Positions 22,630 through 32,906 of a DNA stretch of 64,000 nucleotides are shown piece after piece; position 1 is the first letter of the stretch; each line of letters starts with the position of its first letter. The notes beneath the pieces were generated by a model that saw nothing but the letters and a program-made list of their open reading frames with translations, made no database searches and had not been told where the DNA came from. The stretch lies in the NCBI GenBank assembly GCA_947095585.1, contig OX352761.1, forward strand, positions 63,688,882 through 63,752,881. Reading direction: 5' to 3'. Made by a program: the position numbers and the translations under genes. Source of the DNA: Nephrocerus scutellatus. Taxonomy: Eukaryota; Arthropoda; Insecta; Diptera; Pipunculidae.

Positions 22630-23985
22630 CTAGAGAATATTACTATAGACACGGAACCACTTAAAAACTACGACCTACAATAAGATACAATAACTACAAA
22701 CACGACAATAAACGTTTTCAACAAATTACAAACCTTCTTTATACAGACACCAATTACGATGTTTCCAAAACTTCCTTACTTAATATACTTCAACAATACT
22801 AAAACGTATTTCAATTAGAGAAAGATCGACTAGCCACAAATAATTTTTATACACAAACAATTTCAACAAACAACAATACACCCGTTTACATAAAGAACTA
22901 TAGACTGCCAAATGCAAACATGGAAGTAATCACAAACAAGTTAATAAAATGCTCACAGACGATATTATAGAACCATCAGTTAGTCCGTATAACGCACCAC
23001 TTCTTCTTGTAGCTAAGAAAAATACATATGACCAAAAGATATGGAGAGTCGTTGTCGATTTTAGAAAACTCAATGACAAAATAATCAATGACAAATTCCC
23101 ACTGACAAGATTAGAGGATACATTAGATAAGCCAGGAAGAGCAAAATAGTTTTTAACCCTCGACATGACAAGTTCCTTCCATCAGATAAAGTTAGACAAA
23201 AATTCAAGACCCTTGACAGCATTTTCAACACCAAACGGCCATTTTCAATTTAAACGCTTACCTTTTGGCTTACAAATCTCATCCAATAGTTTCCAACGAA
23301 TGCTATCAATAGCACTCGCCGCTCTAGAAACATAAGCTTTCCTTGACGTATATGACATAATCATTTACGGCTGTAGTTTAAACCACCACAATCACAACCT
23401 AATAAAAGTATTAGACAGACTAAAACGATACAATTTAAAACTAAACGCAGAAAAATGTTGTTTCTTACGACCAGAAGTCGTATACCTAGGACACTTAATA
23501 ACAAAAGACGAAGTAAAAACAGACCTAGCCAAATTTAATGCTATTAAAGTCTATCCAATACCCAAAAAATACTGGCAACGTAAGATTATTCGTTGTATTT
23601 TGCAATTACTACAGACGTTTTATTCCCAACTTGCAGACATCACTAAAGATTTAAATTTCCTATTGAAAAAGAACGTATAATTCTCATGGACGCCAAAGTG
23701 TCAAAAAGCCTTCGAACAATTGAAAGAAAAACTGATTAGTCCACCTGCATTGTAATATCAAGATCTTAACAAACAATTTATCATAACGACTCACGCGTCA
23801 AATTTCGCTTTAGGTGCAGTACTTTAATAGTAAAGATCTACCAATATTTTACGCGAGAAAATCACTGCAAAAAAACACGACCTAAATAAGCCAGTAGTCG
23901 AAAAAGAATTATTAGCTATTCATTGGAACATAAATTTTTTTAGACCATATCTATATGGAAGAAAATTTACAGTGGTCACAGACCA
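22626..23985 (+). pseudogene. gypsy fragment B: RT and RNase H
   Basis: Begins at the point matching 16648-16653 of fragment A and follows it at a constant offset of 5973. Only scattered substitutions differ (for example GACGTAGATG versus GACGTATATG at 23348). The same RT and RNase H motifs and the same in-frame stops are present. Gag and protease are absent; the mitochondrial segment stands in their place. It shares with A the 3' truncation into the dispersed repeat. Confidence 0.85.
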
Positions 23986-24210
23986 CAAACCATTGTACAC
24001 ATGTGTGTCTTCGATGGAAAACACTTTTTGTAAAAATTTGGAGTGATCGGCCCCCTAGGGACCCCCATATACAATTTTTAAATATCGCTATATCGCATCA
24101 GATCACGGCAAAGTCTGAGCTCTGTGTCACTTGGTGAATGATTTTGCCACAAAACGAGCACGCAGTGTGTGTGTGTGTGTGTGTGTGTGCTTATCCCCGA
24201 TTAAAGAATT
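23981..24210 (-). repeat. dispersed repeat with (TG)n, copy 3
   Basis: Same as copy 2 at an offset of 5973-5975. The (TG)n tract is two bases longer. Second unoccupied version of the R1-clade target. Confidence 0.75.
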
Positions 24211-25250
24211 TACAAGAAACATTTTAATTTTTATGGGTTTTTTTTATTATTAATGATCTCCTATCTGTGACTTCTAACCCAATTCACTCATTCGCTGACG
24301 ATAGCACTCTCAGCTTCTCATATAAGTTTGAGGAACGTCCCTCCACTTCTCATGTGGAACTCAAACAACTTCGTATGTTAAGCACGTTAAATTCTGAACT
24401 AGACAGCATAATAAAATGGGGAGAAAACAATCGAGTAAAATTTAACGCTTCCAAAACCCAATGCTGTCTCCTGCCGTCTAAGCGAATCCCAAATACCATG
24501 CCATTATCCATGAATGGCACTTGCATCGAGGAAACTGAAAATATCGCAATTCTCGGTATGTGCGTTAACGACAAGCTTCGTTGGAATGACCACATATTTA
24601 CCGTCGCCAAAAATGCTACGAAATGCTTAAGTTTTCTAACCCGGTGCAAGAAATATTTCACTTCCTATGATCTGGCTACTATCTACAAGGCTTTTATTCG
24701 CCCTAAACTTGAGTTCAATTGTCATATTTGGTCTGTTGCGCCTAAAACCACCTTGCATCAACTTATAGAATACAAAACCGTGCGATAAAACTTATCGGTG
24801 ACGAAAACATTGCGAAATCAATAGATTCGCTTGAACACCGCAGGAACGTCTCCTGCTTGTAACTCTTTTATCGCTTCTTCCATCAGCGGTGCTCAAAAGA
24901 AATAGCCAATTGCATGCCACCTCTCCTTGAATTCAACTGCAATACTAGTGGCGCTCTAAATGCTCATCAGTTAACCCTTAAGCCCATCTTCAGTTAAGTT
25001 CAGGGATTCGTTCTTCAGCCGTACAACACGTATGTGGAATGCTCTGCTAAGCTCTGTCTTTCCACATCACTATGATCCAAAGGCATTCAAAACACAAGCT
25101 CATAGACATCTCCTCTTTTCTTCTCCTTTTCCTTAACGCCCACGCAGTGCCAAGCATATAGCCGAACATAAAAAGGGTGCTAACCCCTTTTCGCGTGCGC
25201 AAATTATAAAAAAAAGCTCTGCTCAGTCTCATGAGCCATTGGGTAAGAAA
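24211..25250 (+). pseudogene. CR1/Jockey-like RT C-terminal half, copy B, with natural end
   Basis: 24267-24788 is the same 173-codon frame as copy A. The frame then shifts; readable pieces include LIGDENIAKSIDSLEHRRNV and, near 25010-25135, FSRTTRMWNALLSSVFP and AFKTQAHRHLLFSSPFP, then a stop. This is the normal C terminus of a CR1/Jockey-type ORF2. A 3' UTR of about 150 bp runs to 25404, where the LTR starts. Confidence 0.75.
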
Positions 25251-25404
25251 ACTGGTTCTTTCAACCTCATTCAGGTCCGTTTTTTATATTTACCTGTACT
25301 ATTCTGTATGCGGATTTTAGTCGCAAATGAGAGTTGAAATGTGAAATGTAAGGTCATATACATACTAGGTGTATAGCACACAATTTTATGCGACAATATG
25401 CAGT

Positions 25405-25919
25405 ATGATTCACACATAACAAGTAGGGCGTTTTCATTGTGCCCTACTCTAACATATTTCAAGTGCATCTAAATGAGCACACATAAGAAATAGAATACTT
25501 TCAAGTGCATCTATGACGAGGCACATGATTTGTAAGTAACCTTATTGTACATAATAAAAATGTCTATTACATTGTAACTATATATTTCCTAGAAGAATAA
25601 AATTTAGAGTTAATCTAGCATCCAAAATGGAAACTTCGCTTTATACTCTCGTTTACACACTTTGCGTGGATTATATCCAAGTAGGCGAACACTTGACGTC
25701 TTATTTTCACTTCAGTACAGACTTTAGGACCATCTCCGTCACAGTGCCAGTGACGTTGGATTCTCAAACATACTTAATTATATTTAATAATAACATTTTT
25801 AAATATAATTTTTTAAACAAAAAGTGCAAGCACGCGCACCAATTTTAACGAATTAAATTGAATTCAATTTGACCAGACAATATTTAAAAAAAATAACCAC
25901 TTTTCGATCCTGCCGACTA
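25405..25919 (+). repeat. gypsy LTR plus leader, at the palindrome centre
   Basis: Starts AGTATGATTCACAC at the end of the LINE tail, contains GAATAAAATTTAGAG (possible poly(A) signal) and an ATTGAATTCAATT end near 25870, followed by about 50 bp of leader to CTGCCGACTAC at 25919. The same stretch lies on the minus strand at 31086-31655, where it precedes gag. So this is a solo LTR with leader. Right after it the LTR start and LINE tail recur as an exact reverse complement. LTR edges are approximate. Confidence 0.6.
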
Positions 25920-25920
25920 C

Positions 25921-27115
25921 ATACTGCATATTGTCGCATAAAATTGTGTGCTATACACCTAGTATGTATATGACCTTACATTTCACATTTCAACTCTCAT
26001 TTGCGACTAAAATCCGCATACAGAATAGTACAGGTAAATATAAAAAACGGACCTGAATGAGGTTGAAAGAACCAGTTTTCTTACCCAATGGCTCATGAGA
26101 CTGAGCAGAGCTTTTTTTTATAATTTGCGCACGCGAAAAGGGGTTAGCACCCTTTTTATGTTCGGCTATATGCTTGGCACAGCGTGGGCGTTAAGGAAAA
26201 GGAGAAGAAAAGAGGAGATGTCTATGAGCTTGTGTTTTGAATGCCTTTGGATCATAGTGATGTGGAAAGACAGAGCTTAGCAGAGCATTCCACATACGTG
26301 TTGTACGGCTGAAGAACGAAACCCTGAACTTAACTGAAGATGGGCTTAAGGGTTAACTGATGAGCATTTAGAGCGCCACTAGTATTGCAGTTGAATTCAA
26401 GGAGAGGTGGCATGCAATTGGCTATTTCTTTTGAGCACCGCTGATGGAAGAAGCGATAAAAGAGTTACAAGCAGGAGACGTTCCTGCGGTGTTCAAGCGA
26501 ATCTATTGATTTCGCAATGTTTTCGTCACCGATAAGTTTTATCGCACGGTTTTGTATTCTATAAGTTGATGCAAGGTGGTTTTAGGCGCAACAGACCAAA
26601 TATGACAATTGAACTCAAGTTTAGGGCGAATAAAAGCCTTGTAGATAGTAGCCAGATCATAGGAAGTGAAATATTTCTTGCACCGGGTTAGAAAACTTAA
26701 GCATTTCGCAGCATTTTTGGCGACGGTAAATATCTGGTCATTCCAACGAAGCTTGTCGTTAACGCACATACCGAGAATTGCGATATTTTCAGTTTCCTCG
26801 ATGCAAGTGCCATTCATGGATAATGGCATGGTATTTGGGATTCGCTTAGACGGCAGGAGACAGCATTGGGTTTTGGAAGCGTTAAATTTTACTCGATTGT
26901 TTTCTCCCCATTTTATTATGCTGTCTAGTTCAGAATTTAACGTGCTTAACATACGAAGTTGTTTGAGTTCCACATGAGAAGTGGAGGGACGTTCCTCAAA
27001 CTTATATGAGAAGCTGAGAGTGCTATCGTCAGCGAATGAGTGAATTGGGTTAGAAGTCACAGATAGGAGATCATTAATAATAAAAAAAACCCATAAAAAT
27101 TAAAAAGTTTCTTGT
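25921..27115 (-). pseudogene. CR1/Jockey-like RT C-terminal half, copy C (inverted)
   Basis: Minus strand mirror of copy B: a 173-codon frame (27060-26539) with HSFADDSTLSF, then a shifted C terminus and the 3' UTR to 25921. A handful of substitutions separate it from B (for example WNDQIF instead of WNDHIF). Same C-terminal stop. Confidence 0.8.
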
Positions 27116-27119
27116 AAAT

Positions 27120-27340
27120 TCTCTAATCGGGGATAAACACACACACACACACACACTGCGTGCTCGTTTTGTGGCAAAATCATTCACCAAGTGACACAGA
27201 GCTCAGACTTTGCCGTGATCTGATGCGATATAGCGATATTTAAAAATTGTATATGGGGGTCCCTAGGGGGCCGATCACTCCAAATTTTTACAAAAAGTGT
27301 TTTCCATCGAAGACACACATGTGTACAATGGTTTGTGGTC
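27120..27340 (+). repeat. dispersed repeat with (AC)n, copy 4
   Basis: Reads GGGGATAA, then (AC)n at 27137-27157, then TGCGTGCTCG and the body. It is flanked by the CR1-like RT on the left and gypsy RNase H on the right. This is the clearest empty version of the site that holds the R1-clade array: the same TGCGTGC edge is found at 35437 and 51542. Confidence 0.8.
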
Positions 27341-27344
27341 TGTG

Positions 27345-30300
27345 ACCACTGTAAATTTTCTTCCATGTAGATATGGTCTAAAAAAATTTATGTTCCAATG
27401 AATAGCTAATAATTCTTTTTCGACTACTGGCTTATTTAGGTCGTGTTTTTTTGCAGTGATTTTCTCGCGTAAAATATTGGTAGATCTTTACTATTAAAGT
27501 ACTGCACCTAAAGCGAAATTTGACGCGTGAGTCGTTATGATAAATTGTTTGTTAAGATCTTGATATTACAATGCAGGTGGACTAATCAGTTTTTCTTTCA
27601 ATTGTTCGAAGGCTTTTTGACACTTTGGCGTCCATGAGAATTATACGTTCTTTTTCAATAGGAAATTTAAATCTTTAGTGATGTCTGCAAGTTGGGAATA
27701 AAACGTCTGTAGTAATTGCAAAATACAACGAATAATCTTACGTTGCCAGTATTTTTTGGGTATTGGATAGACTTTAATAGCATTAAATTTGGCTAGGTCT
27801 GTTTTTACTTCGTCTTTTGTTATTAAGTGTCCTAGGTATACGACTTCTGGTCGTAAGAAACAACAACAACGTTTTAGTCTGTCTAATACTTTTATTAGGT
27901 TGTGATTGTGGTGGTTTAAACTACAGCCGTAAATGATTATGTCATCTACGTCAAGGAAAGCTTATGTTTCTAGAGCGGCGAGTGCTATTGATAGCATTCG
28001 TTGGAAACTATTGGATGAGATTTGTAAGCCAAAAGGTAAGCGTTTAAATTGAAAATGGCCGTTTGGTGTTGAAAATGCTGTCAAGGGTCTTGAATTTTTG
28101 TCTAACTTTATCTGATGGAAGGAACTTGTCATGTCGAGGGTTAAAAACTATTTTGCTCTTCCTGGCTTATCTAATGTATCCTCTAATCTTGTCAGTGGGA
28201 ATTTGTCATTGATTATTTTGTCATTGAGTTTTCTAAAATCGACAACGACTCTCCATATCTTTTGGTCATATGTATTTTTCTTAGCTACAAGAAGAAGGGG
28301 TGCGTTATACGGACTAACTGATGGTTCTATAATATCGTCTGTGAGCATTTTATTAACTTGTTTGTGATTACTTCCATGTTTGCATTTGGCAGTCTATAGT
28401 TCTTTATGTAAACGGGTGTATTGTTGTTTGTTGAAATTGTTTGTGTATAAAAATTATTTGTGGCTAGTCGATCTTTCTCTAATTGAAATACGTTTTAGTA
28501 TTGTTGAAGTATATTAAGTAAGGAAGTTTTGGAAAAATCGTAATTGGTGTCTGTATAAAGAAGGTTTGTAATTTGTTGAAAACGTTTATTGTCGTGTTTG
28601 TAGTTATTGTATCTTATTGTAGGTCGTAGTTTTTAAGTGGTTCCGTTTCTATAGTAATATTCTCTAGTGTTACTTTAGTGTTTGTAGCATTAAGAATTTT
28701 TATGTGCGTTTTGGGTGCTTGCTTAAGAAAACGTCTGGAATCAGTTTTTGTCTAGGATTACTTTGTCTTCTTTTACTGGATGTATAATTTCTGTTTGTGG
28801 TGGCATCGTTATTTTTAGTGTCTGTAAGGGTTGTAGAATGAAGTTAGTTTCATTTGTTACAATAGAGATTGTAAATGTCTCATAGTCTATTTTGCAAAGA
28901 AATAGTTTTAAAAAGTCTCTACCTAATTTCCGCCTGTGTCTATGGGAAAACTTTTCTTAACTAATTGAAATTCATGGATACAATTTGTGTCTCCTATTAA
29001 TAAATATAGTTCGAAGGTTCATAAAGAGAATATTTCTTCTTGTGTAATTCCCGTTAATTTACACTTTTCTTCTGGGTAATAAGGTTCATTTTCTACCTTG
29101 TTCGAGATTTTAGAGATTGAAATGTCGGCGCCAGTATCTATTAAAAAAAAACTCATGTCGTTATTCTTGCTCTTCAAAATTATATAATTCGTATTGTTAT
29201 TCGAAATTTTAAAAATGTTTATTCTTGGCCTTGTGGGGAAAATATGTGCCCGTGGCTTGTTGGTTTCCCTGGTAGTCATATTCAGCATTTCATTCATCGT
29301 TTATTGCTCGTATGTAGCGATTCGGCCTTTGATTGAAACTTGATCGGCTATTATTTCGTTGGTTTGCGTTGTGATTTTATCTGTTTACATTGTTTTTATG
29401 CGTTACTCGTATTGAAATTATTTCTCGGTCTGTTGTTATTTTAGTGGTTTCCTTGTTGTCTATAGCCGTTGTAATATCTGTTTAAGTTCTGTGACCTTCG
29501 ATTGTTGTCGTAGGTTCTGTTGTTTTGGTGATACACGTGATTATGTTGTTGTGCATTGAAATGCATTATAGGCGTATTTTATTTGCCGAGGAATAAGGAA
29601 TTAAAATTTGAAAACCAGCAATTTTTAAATCGTTTTTAAAAATGTTTAACGCGTATTGGTCGTTCATTTTAGTGGCAACTGTTTTTTCAGTTTCACTTGT
29701 ATTTTCGCCTAAATTATCTATCTGTAGTTTATTTAAATCACATATTAGATTTAAAATTTTGTCTTTGTACGATATTATAGATAGATTTCTTTGTGTTATC
29801 TGTGTAAGTGAAGTGTGTATATGTGGTATAGTTGGGTGTGATTTGTATCTTTGGCTTAATTGTTCGTCCAGTGAATTTAAAGTAGTTGGTTTTGTGTGTA
29901 TTGTGGCTCTCACATTCGAACTTAACTTGTGGTAAAAAAAAATCGAGTAGGTCTGTTTTCGCGGTTTCTGTTAACGTCTTATTTATCAGTTCTATAATTT
30001 TGAGAAAACAAACTAATTCCTTATATAATTTCCTGAAAATATGGGGATTGCCTTCATGGCAGTTTCTAAGTTAAACGATGTCATGTCTATGTTAGTTTTT
30101 TCTGGGAATTGTTTAAGTAAAATTGTAGTTTGGTTAAAGGTTTCTTTAAATTCTATAATTAAGTCCTATTTCTCTAATTCTTTATTTTTTAATTTAGGAT
30201 CATTAAGTGATTCTAAAAATTTGTTTTTTAAAGCTTCTATTTCCCTTAGTTTATTATTTATTGTATCTTGTTTGTATCCTCGTTGCGAGGTTTTCTTAGC

Positions 30301-30350
30301 ATTGATTAATATTTTTTTAATTCATTATACAATCTATAGCCCTATCCATT
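27345..30350 (-). pseudogene. gypsy (17.6/297-like) fragment C: gag, protease, RT, RNase H
   Basis: Minus strand, the most complete of the three. Gag starts near 30350 and runs to about 29560. It is broken by several stops, and its last open stretch is 29913-29566. Protease LIDTGADIS is at 29297-29019. RT (28348-28148 and beyond) and RNase H match fragments A and B, with the same truncation into the dispersed repeat near 27345. No zinc knuckle is seen in gag, as is usual for errantivirus-type gag. No integrase or env follows. It is non-coding as a whole. Confidence 0.85.
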
Positions 30351-30417
30351 AGTTAAAGAAAAAGAATAAAGAAATTCATATCTGTTGAAAAGCTTTTTTA
30401 AACATTTTGAACTTTAT

Positions 30418-30621
30418 TTATATATTTATGTATGTAGTTTTGTAAATAATTGTTTGTTTTTTTACTATGTATAAAGTTAGTATTATGGTTACGATTGCTA
30501 CGAAAATTACTATCTCTAATGTTAATTTGTTTGTTGGTTGGATGACGGCTGCATTGCTGTTGTTGCTTGTGATAATGGTATCTTTCACTGTGTGTTCTTC
30601 TTTAGAGAACCAGTGGCCCAT
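30418..30621 (-). CDS. small ORF upstream of gag: myristoyl motif plus one membrane segment
   Basis: 67 codons starting MGHWFSKEE. Glycine 2 and serine 6 fit the N-myristoylation consensus. Residues 35-56 (LEIVIFVAIVTIILTLYIV) form one clear hydrophobic helix, followed by a KK and a short tail. The ATG follows ACAACAACA. It overlaps, in another frame, the end of a short upstream frame containing LPWDKATRIWEQIDELKKK. It sits between the LTR/leader and gag. I do not recognise the protein. It may be an accessory ORF, a relic of env, or chance. Confidence 0.4.
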   Translation of the reverse strand: MGHWFSKEEHTVKDTIITSNNSNAAVIQPTNKLTLEIVIFVAIVTIILTLYIVKKQTIIYKTTYINI

Positions 30622-31085
30622 TGTTGTTGTTATTTTCTTGTTTTTCTGGCTTTGAGTCTTTTTTTTTTAGTTCGTCTATCTGTTCCCAGATTCTAGTTGC
30701 CTTATCCCAGGGTAGCGGGTTTGGTCTCGTCTCTCACAAGATGTAGGAGGTATCCCACTTTTTGTCTGTCTTGTCTTAATTGTCCTCCTCGTTGTTTTTG
30801 ATTCAGAATGTTTGTGTCTATTTTAGGGATTAGCGTCTTTCTGTTATCGATAATTTTCTGCTGTCTTCTCCTGTATGCTTCGATTGTGATAGGGGTAGGT
30901 CCGAGTTTAGTTGGTGATGTTGTTTGTGGTGTAGTTTCGAGTTTTGTTGCTACGTATTTCGGTGGTGCTGTTTGTGTTACTCAGACTGGTGTGTATTCTT
31001 CCATTTATGTGCGGAAAAAAAACCTTGTTCTTTGGTAATGCGTTCCGCAGGATCGTACAAATTTATAATTTATACATTTTTGTGT
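30622..31085 (-). other. gypsy leader, no clear gene
   Basis: Leader between LTR and the small ORF on the minus strand. One short frame (about 30740-30603) ends over the start of the small ORF. Nothing else could be supported. Confidence 0.4.
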
Positions 31086-31655
31086 GTTAATTGAATTTGT
31101 AGTCGGCAGGATCGAAAAGTGGTTATTTTTTTTAAATATTGTCTGGTCAAATTTAATTCAATTTAATTCGTTAAAATTGGTGCGCGTGCTTGCACTTTTT
31201 GTTTAAAAATTTAAATTTAAAAATGTTATTATTAAATATAATTAAGTATGTTTGAGAATCCAACGTCACCGGCACTGTGACGGAGATGGTCCTAAAGTCT
31301 GTACTGAAGTGAAAATAAGACGTCAAGTGTTCGTGTTGTGGTATGATCAGCTTACGATGTTGAACTCTTTGCATACTTGGATATAATCCACGCAAAGTGT
31401 GTAAACGAGAGTATAAAGCGAAGTTTCCATTTCGGATGCTAGATTAACTCTAAATTTTATTCTTCTAGGAAATATATAGTTACAATGTAATAGACATTTT
31501 TATTATGTACAATAAGGTTACTTACAAATCATGTGCCTCGTCATAGATGCACTTGAAAGTATTCTATTTCTTATGTGTGCTTATTTAGATGCACTTGAAA
31601 TATGTTAGAGTAGGGCACAATGAAAACGCCATACTTGTTATGTGTGAATCATACT
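31086..31655 (-). repeat. gypsy 5' LTR and start of leader, fragment C
   Basis: Minus strand copy of the LTR at 25405-25919, with one extra segment of about 40 bp near 31335-31375. Its 5' edge AGTATGATTCAC joins the LINE tail GCGACAATATGC exactly as in the other copy. The LTR probably ends near 31158 with AATT. The plus-strand motif AGTCGGCAGGATCG at 31100 resembles a tRNA-Ser primer complement but is on the wrong strand for this element. Confidence 0.6.
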
Positions 31656-32763
31656 GCATATTGTCGCATAAAATTGTGTGCTATACACCTAGTATGTATA
31701 TGACCTTACATTTCACATTTCAACTCTCATTTGCGACTAAAATCCGCATACAGAATAGTACAGGTAAATATAAAAAACGGACCTGAATGAGGTTGAAAGA
31801 ACCAGTTTTCTTACCCAATGGCTCATGAACTGAGCAGAGCTTTTTTTATAATTAGAGCACGCGAAAAGGGGTTAGAACCCTTTTTATGTTCGGCTATATG
31901 CTTGGCACAGCGTGGGCGTTAAGGAAAAGGAGAAGAAAAGAGGAGACGTCTATGAGCTTGTGTTTTGAATGCCTTTGGATCATAGTGATGTGGAAAGACA
32001 GAGCTTAGCAGAGCATTCCACATACGTGTTGTACGGCTGAAGAACGAATCCCTGAACTTAACTGAACGTCCGAAGATGGGCTTAAGGGTTAACTGATGAG
32101 CATTTAGAGCGCCAATACAATTGCAGTTGAATTCAAGGAGAGGTGGCATGCAATTGGCTATTTCTTTTGAGCACCGCTGATGGAAGAAGCGATAAAAGAG
32201 TTACAAGCAGGAGACGTTCCTGCGGTGTTCAAGCGAATCTATTGATTTTGCAATGTTTCCGTCACCGATAAGTTTTATCGCACGGTTTTGTATTCTATAA
32301 GTTGATGCAAGGTGGTTTTAGGCGCACCAGACCAAATATGACAATTGAACTCAAGTTTAGGGCGAATAAAAGCCTTGTAGATAGTAGCCAGACTTGCACC
32401 GGGTTAGAAAACCTAAGCATTTCGCAGCATTTTTGGCGACGATAAATATGTGGTCATTCCAACGAAGCTTGTCGTTAACGGACATACCGAGAATTGCAAG
32501 ATTTTCAGTTTCCTCGATGCAAGTGCCATTCATGGGTAATGGCATGGTATTTGGGATTCGCTTAGACGGCAGGAGACAGCATTGGGTTTTGGGAGCGCTA
32601 AATTTTACTCGATTGTTTTCTCCCCATTTTATTATGCTGTCTAGTTCAGAATTTAACGTGCTTAACATACGAAGGTTTTTGAGTTCCACATGAGAAGTGG
32701 AGGGACGTTCCTTAAACTTAAATGAGAAGCCGAGAGTGCTACCGTGAGCGAATGAGTGAATTT
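31656..32763 (-). pseudogene. CR1/Jockey-like RT C-terminal half, copy D, next to R1-clade array
   Basis: Minus strand. It begins at 32763 directly at the (AC)n tract with IHSFAHGSTLGFSF, where the RT box is altered from FADD to FAHG. It runs through the same thumb region, has a 20-bp loss near 32393, and ends with SRTTRMWNALLSSVFP and the C-terminal stop near 31919. The tail goes to the LTR at 31655. In the other copies about 100 bp separate this coding start from the microsatellite; here they are missing. The N-terminal half is likely the one at 51958-52830. Confidence 0.8.

Positions 32764-32906
<143 letters not shown>

Larger units (their letters stand above)
22628..28700. repeat. large inverted repeat (two arms of about 2.78 kb, 510-bp spacer)
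   Basis: The left arm 22628-25405 and the right arm 25921-28700 are reverse complements around 25664 (coordinates of paired ORFs sum to 51327 near the centre, drifting to about 51297 at the ends because of small length differences). The arms contain gypsy pol, the dispersed repeat, a CR1-like RT half and the LINE tail. The spacer is the LTR. Arm differences are few. Confidence 0.85.

Noticed and set aside
25627..25848. 73-codon frame in the palindrome centre
   Set aside because: It lies in an LTR, its counterpart at 31171-31395 has a different N terminus, and it has no recognisable domain.
31090..31115. tRNA-Ser-like primer binding site AGTCGGCAGGATCG
   Set aside because: It is in the opposite orientation to the adjacent gypsy fragment, and no LTR end lies in the right place beside it. 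The resemblance may be chance or a relic.
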